From Sporothrix humicola (lineage: Eukaryota; Ascomycota; Sordariomycetes; Ophiostomatales; Ophiostomataceae), in assembly GCA_021396245.1 (NCBI GenBank), contig WNYE01000063.1, positions 124,001 to 188,000 of the forward strand: 64,000 nucleotides of DNA, written 5' to 3'. Shown here piece after piece: positions 10,349 to 21,016 of this stretch (positions are counted from its first letter, which is position 1; each line of letters begins with the position of its first letter). Made by a program: the position numbers and the translations under genes. Below the pieces are notes generated by a model. It worked only from the letters and a program-made list of their open reading frames with translations, was not told where the DNA came from and made no database searches.

Positions 10349-11452
10349 TTAGCTGCGGTCGTCCTCGGCAAAGGTCTTCTTCCAGAAAGCGCGGAAGTGC
10401 TGCTTGTTGCCGGCCTCCGAAATCTGCTCGACCTCCTTGGGCGTCAGCTGGAAGCTCGAGAGGTGGTTGAGGTAGCCCTTCAGGCGGTCCTTGTTGGAGC
10501 TCGTGGTGATGGCAACGATGCCCTGGTCAATGACCCAACGCAGGCCGATGTCGCCCTCGGTGACGCCGTACTTCTTGGCGAGCTGAGCGTACACGGGGTC
10601 GACGGGGCCGCCCGGGGCACGCACAATGGGCGTCAGCGGGCCGTACGACGAAACAGCAATGCCGTGCTTGCGGTGGAAGTCGACGAGGCCGCCGTGCTGC
10701 AGGTACGGGTGGAACTCGATCTGGTTGATGGCGGGCACGACCTTGGCGGTCTTGAGCAGGGCCTCGAGGTGGCTCTGCAAAAAGTTGGAGACGCCAATCG
10801 ACGTGGCCCGGCCCGATGCCTGGATAGCCTCGAGCTCGGCCCAGCGGCTCTGGATCTGCTCGTCGGTGACGCCCTTCCAGAAGGGGTTGTGGATCAGGTA
10901 CAGGTCGACCTTGTCGACACCCAGCTTCTTGAGGGACAGCGCAAAGGCCTCCTCGACGGTGCCGTCGGGCTTGGAGTCGTACTTGGTGACAATGTACAGC
11001 TTCTCGCGGGGCACGCCGCCGGCCTTGATGGCAGCGCCGAGCTCCTCCTCGTTGCCGTAGACTTCGGCGCCGTCCAAGTGCGTGAAGCCGACTTTAATGG
11101 CGTTCACGGTGTCATCGACAATCTTCTGCTCGAAGCCGGTGCGGGAGCCCTTGTAGTTGGCAGTGCCGAGGCCATACGAAATAATGGGGATCTCGGTACC
11201 GTCGTTGAGCTTGACGTTGGGGAGATACTTGGCGTAGCGGGCGGCGTCGGCCGGGGTGCTATCAGAGGCCATTTTTCTAGACTGTGAGAAAGCACGAGTG
11301 GTGATAAGTGGTGTTTGTTGTTTGTGTCTAGGACTAGATGCAAAAATCGGTGCAGTTGCGCGGGTAGCAAACGAAGCTGTCGAGATGGTAGTTGGTGGAA
11401 GAGATAGAGTACGAGATCGTGAGACGAGGGTCCGATTAAGTGAAAGACGCAT
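10349..11452 (-). CDS. aldo/keto reductase, possible mitochondrial presequence
   Basis: Intronless 367-residue frame with two plausible in-frame starts: 11452 and 11272 (residue 61, MASDSTPADAARYAKYLP). From the second start it is a normal-length NAD(P)H-dependent aldo/keto reductase (307 residues). The catalytic tetrad is visible: Asp and Tyr in LDGAEVYGNE, Lys in YIVTKYDS and His in LYLIHNPFW; the family strand GVSNFLQSHLEALL and substrate-loop motif INQIEFHPYLQ are present. The first 60 residues are rich in Arg, Ser and Thr, lack acids and end in RAFSQSRK, which resembles a mitochondrial targeting peptide. The enzyme reduces carbonyl substrates, but its natural substrate cannot be told. 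It is convergent with xrcc4, with only about 135 bp between stop codons. Confidence 0.9.
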   Translation of the reverse strand: MRLSLNRTLVSRSRTLSLPPTTISTASFATRATAPIFASSPRHKQQTPLITTRAFSQSRKMASDSTPADAARYAKYLPNVKLNDGTEIPIISYGLGTANYKGSRTGFEQKIVDDTVNAIKVGFTHLDGAEVYGNEEELGAAIKAGGVPREKLYIVTKYDSKPDGTVEEAFALSLKKLGVDKVDLYLIHNPFWKGVTDEQIQSRWAELEAIQASGRATSIGVSNFLQSHLEALLKTAKVVPAINQIEFHPYLQHGGLVDFHRKHGIAVSSYGPLTPIVRAPGGPVDPVYAQLAKKYGVTEGDIGLRWVIDQGIVAITTSSNKDRLKGYLNHLSSFQLTPKEVEQISEAGNKQHFRAFWKKTFAEDDRS

Positions 11453-14348
11453 TGCTTCCTCAAAAAGAGGTATACGGGAGAGTATATGTACAAAAAGGAG
11501 GTAGCGAGAGGAAAAGAAAAGAGGAAAGAGGCAAGAGGTACAAAGGGGCAGCTACGCACGCAACAGGAAGGAGCATCTACAGCTATATACTTTCTACATT
11601 CATTCGTCTACGACATACTTAGCAGTTCTTTTTTCCCCCAGCACGACTCCGGGCATCGGCAATGACACAATGGCACAATAACGGAAGGGAGAAGGCGAAT
11701 AGAGAAGACGAAGCACGAAGAGGGGTGGGGGCTGGCTTTGTGTTAGCGACCCGGCAGATGGAGCCAAGTTTCCCAGAGATAAAAGGAAGAGGGGCGGCCG
11801 GGAGAACACAACAGACGAAAAGAAACAAAATGGTTAGGGAAAACGAGATAGCGGCGGGGGATGAGGAAATCGACGCAACGCCATTTTGGGAATAGGTGTG
11901 CGTGGTCAGGAAAATGAGCTCCTCGAGGCGTCGGAAGGGGCCAAAGAGCTCCGTCTTTCAAGCTATGTCATGGTAAATAGCGTGGCAAAGGGAGGACGGT
12001 CTCAACGGGGTGTGCCGCACAACAGCTAGACCTGTCATCGTCTTTGATCGTTCTTGTGTCTTTCTAGTGGCTGATTGTCTCATTGCTGTGCATCTTTGGT
12101 GTCCTGTTTTGTGTCTGATTTTGAGTCTTGAGTCTGTCCAGTACCCGACCGGCTCGGAGCTCGGACCGGGGAGGGGAAGTCCAAGTTTTTGTCTATGGTG
12201 TGTGTTTGGCTATGCTGAGTGGATAATAAATGGCGAGCTGATACTGTCGAGTCGAAGCAAAGAGAAGAGGAGGCAGAAAAAAAAGATGGAGAACTGGGGA
12301 GTTCTCTCTTCCGGTGCGGGGCTAGGAGAACCAACAGCCGTCGCACGAAAGCATGGTCGACTGAGTTGTGAGTTGATAAACGGCTGCAAAGATGCCATTG
12401 GCGCATAGTCCGGCGGATAGCGGCAGCCCCTTGCGGCCACCGGACGTGGAAGAAATAAAGGAGTCGCAGAACAAAAAGAAAAGTGGTGCCGAGTTCGTGT
12501 CGCGGTTGTGCAGCTTTGGAACTTTGAAGGCAGGGGCATTGTGCAACAAGCTCATTATGACGCAATAGGAAGGAGGGGCAGTTATGAGCAGGAAGGAGCG
12601 AGACGAGTACAGGATTCTACAAAGGGACGACATAGGTCAAAATATAACTATTGTGACACACACATATCAAGAGGTCAAAGTAAACACATCGACTAAAAAA
12701 CGGATATATGGTTCAAGAGCCTCAACGGTCGATGGCCGTAACAAAGTTCTGACAGCATGCAACCAAAGTGCCGGGAAGCAAGCTGCACCTAAAGGAGCCA
12801 ACCCAGGAAGGACCTCTCTGTGGGTTGTGTGGTGCCGAAAATGGCGAATTCTTTCGCCATTATCTAATGAACGGTCAATAAAATAATTGCCCGTAAACCC
12901 GCTCATAAAATAAGGGAGCCAGAGGAGAAGACCCAAAGGCTCCGCATTGGTTCCAAGTACGACATTTATGAGGGTGTCCACTGGCGAATTAGATGGTGCG
13001 ATTCCGATGCACCTCGAGACGGAGAAGATGACAAAACGAGTCCGTTTCTTCGAGCAGAAGGCTATCTCACAGGGTAAGAGGGATTTACGATAAATAAGAG
13101 GCTTGTCTACTCTCCTTGTCTCCTTGAGAAGAAATAAGGTCAAACGAGGACCAAAGGATGTCTGTCGTGGCCGGATGTGGATTTGTGCGAAAGCCTAGTG
13201 CCACTTATTGTTCTGCGCAATTGATTTTCTGATTTGTAGTCGACTCGCCGAGGGACAGATTCGAGGGTCCGCAATAAACAAAGACAGGTCTGTGCTGTTA
13301 TGCTGTAGCTGGCAATCAGAGAAAATAAGAAAAGAAAAGAGTGAAAAAAAGAAGACGAAAGGGTTTAAATATTATAATCTGCCCACAGTAAACGGAGTTC
13401 AGTTAAAAGGCAGGTGTAGCCTTGCCTTCCGTTGCTGTTCCTGAATCCCGTCCGTTCCTGCCTCCACCGGACTTGTCTCGCGAAACCGAACCAACACCAA
13501 CTGACTTTGACTTTAAATCTCTAAATTTAAAGCTCCCTCACTTCTGACATTTCTGGCAGCTACTAACTGCTAAAGCCGCCGTCCGTTGCCTGCCGTGCCG
13601 ACCGTGGCTATTAATGCACCATTGTACAGAGCAACACATGCTAAACACATCCTGACAGCGCATTACAAAGCTCACCTTCTCGCACCTTTTTGCCCTTTTG
13701 CCCCCCTTCTGTCGTCACTTCTTTCCCCGCTACGCCGAACGAGCATTGCGCGCGCGAGAAAAGTGGGGCTGCCGTCATTGATAGACAGGCGTTTTGCCTC
13801 CTTCCGCAACGACATTACATTGGAGAAGAAGAGAAGAAGAAGACGAAAGGGGAAGACCAAACAACCGGACCGCATTGCTCCTGCAGATTCCGTAATTCTC
13901 AGTCAGTTCTTGCCGCACCACAGTCCTCAACTGCAAGAAAGTTGCATCTCTTCATATTTGATCTCACACCCCTTTGGATTCGTTTTCAGACTTGCCCGCT
14001 TTCTCACTCGAGATCTCGGAAGCCAGCTACACAACTGGACGATACGCTTTACGCCTGCAACCCATTTCAATACCCCCCAGCGGAAGAACCGTCGATACGC
14101 AGCAATACAACACTGGCTTGCCTCTTGAGCTTTCTTTTTTTCGATCTTTCCAAGGAAGACTTCCAAACCAACATACCAGAAACAAAGAGACAGCATCTTC
14201 TCCTCGGAGTTCGAAATCGACGATCTGACATACGTCGTACGGTATCCATCTTAGATTCCGTCCCCGCACATACGACCAGCGACGAGAGACCTGGCGGTGT
14301 AATTCAATACCCTCTTGCAAGACTCCGTCTCCTCTCTTTAGTCCGTCC
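11453..14348. other. long divergent intergenic region between the reductase and selO
   Basis: About 2.9 kb with no convincing coding frame. It should contain the promoters of both divergent genes. Plus-strand sequence from about 13.6 kb on is pyrimidine-rich and is probably the selO promoter/leader. Confidence 0.6.
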
Positions 14349-16715
14349 ATGCTCTCTCGAGCGGCCGCTTGCCGACCTGACGCCCTCAGGACTGGAACTT
14401 GTCTCCGACGGACCGCTCTCTCTTCTCAATCCTCTCGCCGTCTCCAAGGCGGTGCCGACGTCCCTCGCCGGCTTTTCCACGCAACATCCAGAGCCAGCAT
14501 GGCCTCTTCAAACGACGCCGGCCATACTCTGGCCGACCTGCCCAAGACTTGGCGCTTTACCGAGTTGCTGCCTGCCGACCCGCAGTTCCCGACCCCTCTT
14601 TCTTCACACCGTACTGTCCGCACCAAACTCGGTCCTCGACTGGTTCGCGGAGCCGTTTACACATTTGTGCGGCCCGAGCAGCAGGAAGACCCTGAACTAC
14701 TAGCCGTTTCTCCCGCGGCGCTGCGGGACTTGGGCATCAAGCAGTCGGAGGCCACGACAGACGATTTCCGCCTGACGGCTGCCGGCAACAAGCTCTGGGG
14801 CTGGGAAGGCGGCGAGGCAGCCGCAGAAGAAGAGGAGGAGGGCCAAACTGAAACCGACCAGGACCAAGCAACCCCCGAGTCGACATCATCATCAGACGCC
14901 GCCAGCAAGACAGGCTACCCTTGGGCCCAGTGCTATGGTGGCTACCAATTTGGCCAATGGGCCGGCCAACTAGGCGACGGACGAGCAATCAGCTTGTTCG
15001 AGGTACCCGTCGAGTCAAAATCTGAGAGCAACAGTAGCTCATCACCGGCGAAGTCGTACGAGATCCAGCTCAAGGGCGCTGGCATGACACCCTACAGCCG
15101 TTTCGCCGATGGTCGGGCCGTTCTCCGCAGCAGCATCCGCGAGTTTGTCGTCAGCGAGTCGCTCAATGCTTTGGGAATCCCATCCACACGTGCGCTTGCC
15201 CTGACCCTGTTGCCCAAGGTGCTGGTCCACCGTGAACGCCTCGAGCCTGCGGCCATTGTCACTCGTTTCGCCGAGAGCTGGCTGCGGCTTGGTACTTTCG
15301 ACCTGCTGCGCACTCGCGGCGACCGGCCCTTGACGCGCCAACTGGCCGACTATGTCGCTGAGACGGTATATGGCGGCTGGGATAAACTGCCCGGCCGTTT
15401 GGCCGACAAGATTTCTCCCGACGACGACAGCGTGGCTCGCCTACTGAACCCACCACGCAATGTCCCTTGGGACACCATTGAGGGCCCCGCCAACAACGAC
15501 GATGGATCCGACGGGTCGGCCGAGAACCGCTATGCTCGTCTGTACCGCGAGATTGTGCGCCGCAACGCCAAGACCGTTGCCCACTGGCAGGTGTATGGCT
15601 TCATGAACGGCGTTCTCAACACAGACAACACGTCCATTTTGGGGTTGTCGCTTGACTTTGGCCCCTTTGCCTTCCTCGACAACTTTGACCCTTCCTACAC
15701 CCCCAACCACGACGACCACCACCTCCGCTACAGCTACCGCAACCAGCCATCCATTATCTGGTGGAACCTTGTCCGGTTCGGTGAGGCTCTCGGTGAGCTG
15801 CTGGCTGCTGGTGCACGCGTCGACGAGCCAGCTTTCCTCGAGGGCGGCATTATTGGCCTCGCCAAGGAGGACGTCCTTGCTGCAGGCGGCACGCAGGCTG
15901 ATGTGGATACGGCCTCGCCGACGTCACCGACACCGGCATCGGCATCTCCTTCGCAACGTGTGTCTCCAGCACCCATCCCGCCCCGCGTCGAACAGGCTGC
16001 CGGCGAGCTTGCCTCGCATGCTGAAGACGTGATCATGCGCGTTGGTGAAGAGTACAAGAACCTGTTCCTCTCGGAATACAAGCGTCTATTCATGGCCCGC
16101 TTGGGCCTGCCGCCGCCCTCCAACAAGGAACTCGCCGCCACCAGCGACATGGACCCGCTCATCACGGGCCTGCTCGATGTCATGGAGCAGATCGAGCTCG
16201 ACTTTAACATGTTCTTCCGGCGTCTGAGCTCTGTGCGCCTGGCTGATATCGAAACCACCGAGGGTCGCCGCGCCACGGCCGAGAAGTTCTTCTACCGCGA
16301 AGGCGTCACTGCGGCTGGCGGCGAGGAGGCTGGCCGTCGTCTTGTGGCCGAGTGGCTGGCCAAGTGGCGGGAGCGGGTCGTGGCGGGCGATTCTTCTTCG
16401 TCGTCGTCGTCGTTGTCGAGTACTCCCGAGGAACGCGAGGAACGCCGTATCCGTGGCATGAAGGCCGTCAACCCCAACTTTGTCCCCCGCGGCTGGGTCC
16501 TCGACGAGGTCATCAAGCGCGTTGAGCACGATGGCGAGCGCGACGTGCTGCGCCGCGTCATGCACATGGCCCTGCACCCTTTTGCCGACACGTGGGACGG
16601 CCAGGCCTTTGACGGCAGCAGCAAGCCGTACAAGGGCGACGCAGCCGAGGAGGTGCGGTGGACACAAGACGTGCCGCAGAAGCAGCGGGCCATGCAGTGC
16701 AGCTGCAGCTCGTAG
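14349..16715 (+). CDS. fmp40: SelO/YdiU-type protein adenylyltransferase (Fmp40 homologue), mitochondrial
   Basis: Intronless, 788 residues. SelO pseudokinases bind ATP in a flipped orientation and transfer AMP to Ser/Thr/Tyr of target proteins; the yeast homologue Fmp40 is mitochondrial and linked to redox stress. Family motifs seen: GYQFGQWAGQLGDGRA (about residues 198-213), QLKGAGMTPYSRFADGRAV (about 240), SIREFVVSESLNALGIPSTR, and NTDNTSILGLSLDFGPFAFL (about 425-445), containing the Asn/Asp residues that bind metal. The first 50 residues are Arg/Ser-rich without early acids, consistent with a mitochondrial presequence. An acidic insertion (about 155-185) and a Ser-run near 680 are lineage-specific low complexity. 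The protein ends CSCSS: an ordinary cysteine stands at the antepenultimate position where vertebrate SelO carries selenocysteine. Confidence 0.92.
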   Translation: MLSRAAACRPDALRTGTCLRRTALSSQSSRRLQGGADVPRRLFHATSRASMASSNDAGHTLADLPKTWRFTELLPADPQFPTPLSSHRTVRTKLGPRLVRGAVYTFVRPEQQEDPELLAVSPAALRDLGIKQSEATTDDFRLTAAGNKLWGWEGGEAAAEEEEEGQTETDQDQATPESTSSSDAASKTGYPWAQCYGGYQFGQWAGQLGDGRAISLFEVPVESKSESNSSSSPAKSYEIQLKGAGMTPYSRFADGRAVLRSSIREFVVSESLNALGIPSTRALALTLLPKVLVHRERLEPAAIVTRFAESWLRLGTFDLLRTRGDRPLTRQLADYVAETVYGGWDKLPGRLADKISPDDDSVARLLNPPRNVPWDTIEGPANNDDGSDGSAENRYARLYREIVRRNAKTVAHWQVYGFMNGVLNTDNTSILGLSLDFGPFAFLDNFDPSYTPNHDDHHLRYSYRNQPSIIWWNLVRFGEALGELLAAGARVDEPAFLEGGIIGLAKEDVLAAGGTQADVDTASPTSPTPASASPSQRVSPAPIPPRVEQAAGELASHAEDVIMRVGEEYKNLFLSEYKRLFMARLGLPPPSNKELAATSDMDPLITGLLDVMEQIELDFNMFFRRLSSVRLADIETTEGRRATAEKFFYREGVTAAGGEEAGRRLVAEWLAKWRERVVAGDSSSSSSSLSSTPEEREERRIRGMKAVNPNFVPRGWVLDEVIKRVEHDGERDVLRRVMHMALHPFADTWDGQAFDGSSKPYKGDAAEEVRWTQDVPQKQRAMQCSCSS

Positions 16716-18056
16716 ACGGGGACTGAATATAATCTGGGATGGAAGTTTGGAAGCCGTGATTAGAAGAGGAGGACGAAAATGAGTCGCGGCCAAGTGAACG
16801 ACAGGTGAAATATCTGAGCGATGACAAAACAGACAGGAACAGAAAGAGAGGGGAAGGACAGACGACAAAACACAAACGCATTCGAATAAAATTCCGCACT
16901 TGGCGGAAACAAATATACAAAACAAATACAACTCCGAGCAAAAGGGGGGATGATTTTGGCACCTGCCGTCCTTATAAGGAACGCCACGCCGTCTGTTTCT
17001 ACGTTGAGATTACTGATACCATCTACCTGGCTTTGCATTTTGGCACATGTTTTGGTGTATATATTCATTGCAATGATTACGGAGAATGAATACAACTCTT
17101 GCCACACGTACGACGTACATGAGGTCATATTGTAGTGAACAGTGGTATTCTACATTAGTTCATCGGGTTCTGGTGCGCGGGTGAGGCGGGCTTTGCATTT
17201 GCGTTTCAATTATGTCCAGGTAAATTCATAAAGAAACTGGTTTATTTGATGCTTTTTTGTTCTTTTTCCCCCCAGGCTTTCCCGAATGCGAGTAACAAGA
17301 GTCATAAAAGAGTTAGAATATATCTACAATCTCCCTATGGCATGTTACCCTCAAAATCCACCGATTAAAACAAAAAGATAAAATATTCTTAATGTTTTTG
17401 CCTCCCAGGCGTACTATTCCCTCCCACCTCAACTCCGATACACTCTGATACAGACAACAAAGACGATAAAGACAGCGCAGCCACGACCACCGTATTTTTA
17501 AGAGAACTATTGCAGAGTTTGGCCACTTGACTCACTTGCAAAATGCAGAACGTCCAGACGAAACATAAAAAATAAAACAAAAGGACGAAAAGAAAAGGAA
17601 GAAAAATAAGTGGGGGAAAAGCAGAACAGTCCGATATGCTGTGGCCACTCCACTTGGGTGCCAAAGCAGCACACACCGAATCAGTATAGATTTGATATTG
17701 CAAAACGATAAAACATGTTATGTCCAAAGCGCCCGACCTGGGGCAGTAGCCTGTCGAGTGTAGGATGACAGAAGAATTTGTAGATAGCAAATAGTGAAGA
17801 TGTCCTTAAAAAGAACAGTTACATGCTGTGACCGAGCAGGTCGTAAAAGACTCCATGCGTGTGAAAATAGTGAGTAGCAGGCAGAAAATGAACGAAATAC
17901 GACAGAACAACAGTTGGTGAAGAAAGAAATATTGTGGAGAAATAAATAGTAAGTGGAAGAAGCGAGAAAAAGACAGCGGAAATGAAGAAAGACAGAAGCA
18001 ACATCGATCGGAGGTGGGAGTCAAAGTAGATGGCCATCAAAAGGCACGGCGCCTTT
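16716..18056. other. intergenic region between convergent selO and puf genes
   Basis: About 1.3 kb, AT-rich, holding the 3' UTRs of two convergent genes. No coding or RNA gene is recognised. Confidence 0.6.
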
Positions 18057-21016
18057 TTACTCGCCGTTGTAGCCAGCTGCGCGGTGGCGCGAGGGCGGAG
18101 CACCAGCTGTGGAGAAGAAGAGTCATGTCAGAAATGTGATCAGGAAGGACTGCATGTAAATGCTGACGGATATGTTTACTTACCGTAGCGAGGAGGCATA
18201 CGTCCAACGGACGGCCCAACTCCAGGCCCGGGGCGGGTTGCAACGGCTGGGTTGGTGCAAAGCATGCCAACGCGGGATCCAAACTTCGAGCCGCGCAGGG
18301 AGACCATGTGCTTGCGAATATGGGCCGCGACGACCTCCCGGTGCTGAGGGCTGGCGTGCGTCAGGATGTACTGGATGAGATAGTTGCCATACTGGTCGCT
18401 GGCGATATCAATCAGCGGGATACGAGGGCGGTCAACTCTACCCTCACAGACACGGTCCAGGTAGCGGCCCAGAAAGTCAGACCCGCCAATTTTCAGGCAC
18501 TTTTCCACAACCTTTGACGCAAACTGATCCATGCTGTACTCGGCAGCAAAGCGGATGACATGGTCAATGGCACGGCCACGGTCTCCAGGGGCACCATGCT
18601 CGCAGATATGCTGAATACACCAGTTGCCAAATTGGCCGTGGGCGACCACATCAATGTTGCCAAGAACCTCCTCGATGCAGGGGCGCTGGGAATATTAGTA
18701 TGTGGGCTCTAAACGACATCAATATAAAAATAAAAATAAAAGTATATGTAGCTTACCTTGTCCTCTTCCAGGCAGTTTTCAAAAATGTTTTGAACCACAA
18801 GACTGCCAGTCTCACCAAGAGCAACTTCGTGCCACATGCCGCGCAGTGCCTCGTTGACGTATTTCATGATCTGCGGAGGCGAGTCATTCCAGCGAAGCTC
18901 AAAAAGCTTCTGCCAGACATGGCAAGCGTAGCGGTGAATAACCGTCTCGGGGATGCGGCGAAGAAGTTCGTGGACCATAATGGCCTTGTAGTCCTCAGGG
19001 ACGGAGTCAAAGGCCTTCTGAACCACGTGGCACCCAAAGGGGTCCATCGAGAGGCTCAGCGTGTTGCCACGAATGGCTTCAGCAATCTTGACAATCTGCT
19101 CCGGGGATCCATGTTCGAAACAACGCTGGACCAAGAAGTTGCCAAAGCGATTGATCATCAGGGGATAAGCCTGGGCAGCAATAGCCTCGACAATGTCATA
19201 TTTTTGGTCCGAGGTGCCAACCTTGAGCTTCTGCTGAAGGAAGATAGAGGCCTGCTGGTCGTTGCTGCTCACAATCTTGTCAACAATGTACTTCTAGTTA
19301 CAGTTGACATTACGGTCGAGCAGACGACGGTAATTCAGCGGTTCTGTGGTGGGCAGGAAGGTCTGGCTATCTGGAGTGCTCGTCTTTTCAAAGGGTTTGT
19401 TAGATAATAATTCGTGATATGTACAGTATACAAAGGCGATAAAAACGAATTAAGAAAAAAAGGACAAGAAGATAATGACTTACCTCGTTTCTCCACGGAG
19501 CATTTTCGGCGCCAAACTCGATTGCATGAGGAGACAACGGAGTACCAATAGGCGGCTGTTGGTACTGGGGAAACATGCTGAGGCTGTTGCTTCCCATGCT
19601 CGGGCCGCCGTTGCCAGGCAAGAAGCCTGGATTGGCGTCAAACTGCATTTGGCCAGCGTTGAAGCTATTGTAGCTGTTGAAACCAGGGCCATTGGGAAGA
19701 CGTGAGTCAATTTTGGCCCCAGGCCGCTGAGGCCGGATGAGGATGTCGTCTGGGGTCAAGCGACCACCGTGGCCATCGTCCAAAGGAGCTTGGCTGTCTC
19801 CAAAGCCAGAAAGGTTCGTATCAAAGAAACCTTGGTTGGAAGGGCGGCTGGGAGGCCAGATGGAAGAGGTCTGCGAAGAAAGGGGAGCAGTACCAATGGG
19901 AATCGAGCTGGGTCCTGTGGGAAGCGTCTGCTGTAGTCCAGGCTGCTTAGGGTCATCACGCCATATACCACGAGCACGGCCAATGGAGCCAGAGGGGTTA
20001 TCAAGAGCACCGATCTGGGACTCCACAGGCTGTGTCCAGATGTTGTCACGGTTGAACAGTGGCTGGGCAGCAGCGGGGGCAGGAAAGCCGATCAATCCAG
20101 GCTGGGCGATCTGGGCTGAGCTAGGCACAGGCGGGAAGTCTGGGTCGGTGTTGGCAACAGACAACGACTGAGAGCCTTCTGACTTGTTTGAACGAGTGCT
20201 GGCAAGCTCATTGTCTAGGATATTGATCTTGTTCTGCGCATGGGCCAGCTGAAGCTTGAGGCGAAGCACCTCATCTGCATCTTCCTGTTGATTGGCACTG
20301 GAAGAACGCATCGCCAGACCAGACGATCCATTCAGACCATCAATGCCAGGAGTTATAGGGAGCGAAGTGCAGCCTTGCTGCTCCGTAGCTCTAGCAAATA
20401 CGGCAGTCTCCTCGGGCCGGTTAAGGCCGTCGTTCTGCTCACGCATTGCAGCTTGCTGCTCTGAGAGCTTGGCGAGGAGAGTGTCCATGGGGTAGACACC
20501 AGGGGGAGTCGAAGATTCGTGGTTCTTCTGCTTAAAAATAATGTCAGACAAACGACTGTAGATTATGAAAGTCATATATAACATCCACATAACCAGCAAA
20601 TATGCCGGCGGTAGTGTATGTCAGAGTATAGAAAACTAACCATATTTCCCATTTGGTTCGCGAGCTTGTTTGTAGTCAAAGTAACCACGTTTCCACGTAG
20701 CCCCGTGAACGATTCCTAGAAAGGTGAAAACAAAGAGTTAGATCAATTCATGGTTGCTGGGCCGGTATTCTTAGATGTCAAATCGTATGAAGTGAATGGT
20801 GGCCATATCTCGGGTCACTGAGGCTCAGTGAAGGCAAGCAAGAGTGTGGAGGGGCAAGGGAAAGCCAAAAAAATATGATGATTTGCAACCACATACCTGA
20901 CCGTTCTGCACCGCACGGTCGTCGGGATAGGTCAAGGCATTCTCGTCTTGGCCAAACCCGTGGGAGCCCGAGTTGTGCCGGCGAAGGGGGGAACCGGTCG
21001 AATGGCGAGGAGACAT
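18057..21016 (-). CDS. Pumilio-family (PUF) RNA-binding protein interrupted by one in-frame TAG
   Basis: Six exons on the minus strand: 21016-20897, 20715-20641, 20527-19484, 19383-18757, 18685-18184, 18106-18057. All junctions keep frame; the whole model has 805 codons before the final TAA. The N-terminal 410 residues are low-complexity with a short coiled coil (VLRLKLQLAHAQNKINILDN). From about residue 450 on come PUF repeats: NRFGNFLVQRC, DPFGCHVVQKAF, HRYACHVWQKLF, GETGSLVVQNIF, GQFGNWCIQHIC, DQFASKVVEKCL, DQYGNYLIQYIL, SKFGSRVGMLC. The family binds 3' UTRs and controls mRNA decay or translation. Codon 443 (19296-19294) is TAG, between RNVNCN and KYIVDKIV, where I expect Trp. Everything after it, including all PUF repeats, is intact and shows no other lesion, which argues against a decayed pseudogene. 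RNA editing, readthrough, alternative splicing or a sequence error are the alternatives. Confidence 0.85.
19278..19309 (-). other. in-frame TAG in the loop of a predicted RNA hairpin (candidate A-to-I editing site)
   Basis: Read on the minus strand, 19309-19303 (UGUCAAC) pairs with 19284-19278 (GUUGACA), 7 bp. After a two-U bulge, 19302-19299 (UGUA) pairs with 19290-19287 (UACA). After a one-A bulge, C19297 pairs with G19291. The terminal loop is UAGAA, with the stop codon at 19296-19294. The A to be edited has U before it and G after it. In Fusarium and Neurospora, sexual-stage A-to-I editing favours U at -1 and adenosines in hairpin loops, and is known to convert UAG to UGG. Pairing was done by eye. 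Confidence 0.5.

Noticed and set aside
10325..11287. 320-codon open frame antisense to the aldo/keto reductase
   Set aside because: Same codon-bias artefact; the reductase on the minus strand has a full catalytic tetrad.
13690..14703. 337-codon plus-strand frame overlapping the start of selO in another frame
   Set aside because: The selO frame carries the family motifs; this one is leader sequence plus out-of-frame selO.
18057..21016. PUF gene as an ordinary decayed pseudogene
   Set aside because: Apart from the single TAG, all splice junctions and 360 codons downstream are intact, which is not expected of decay.
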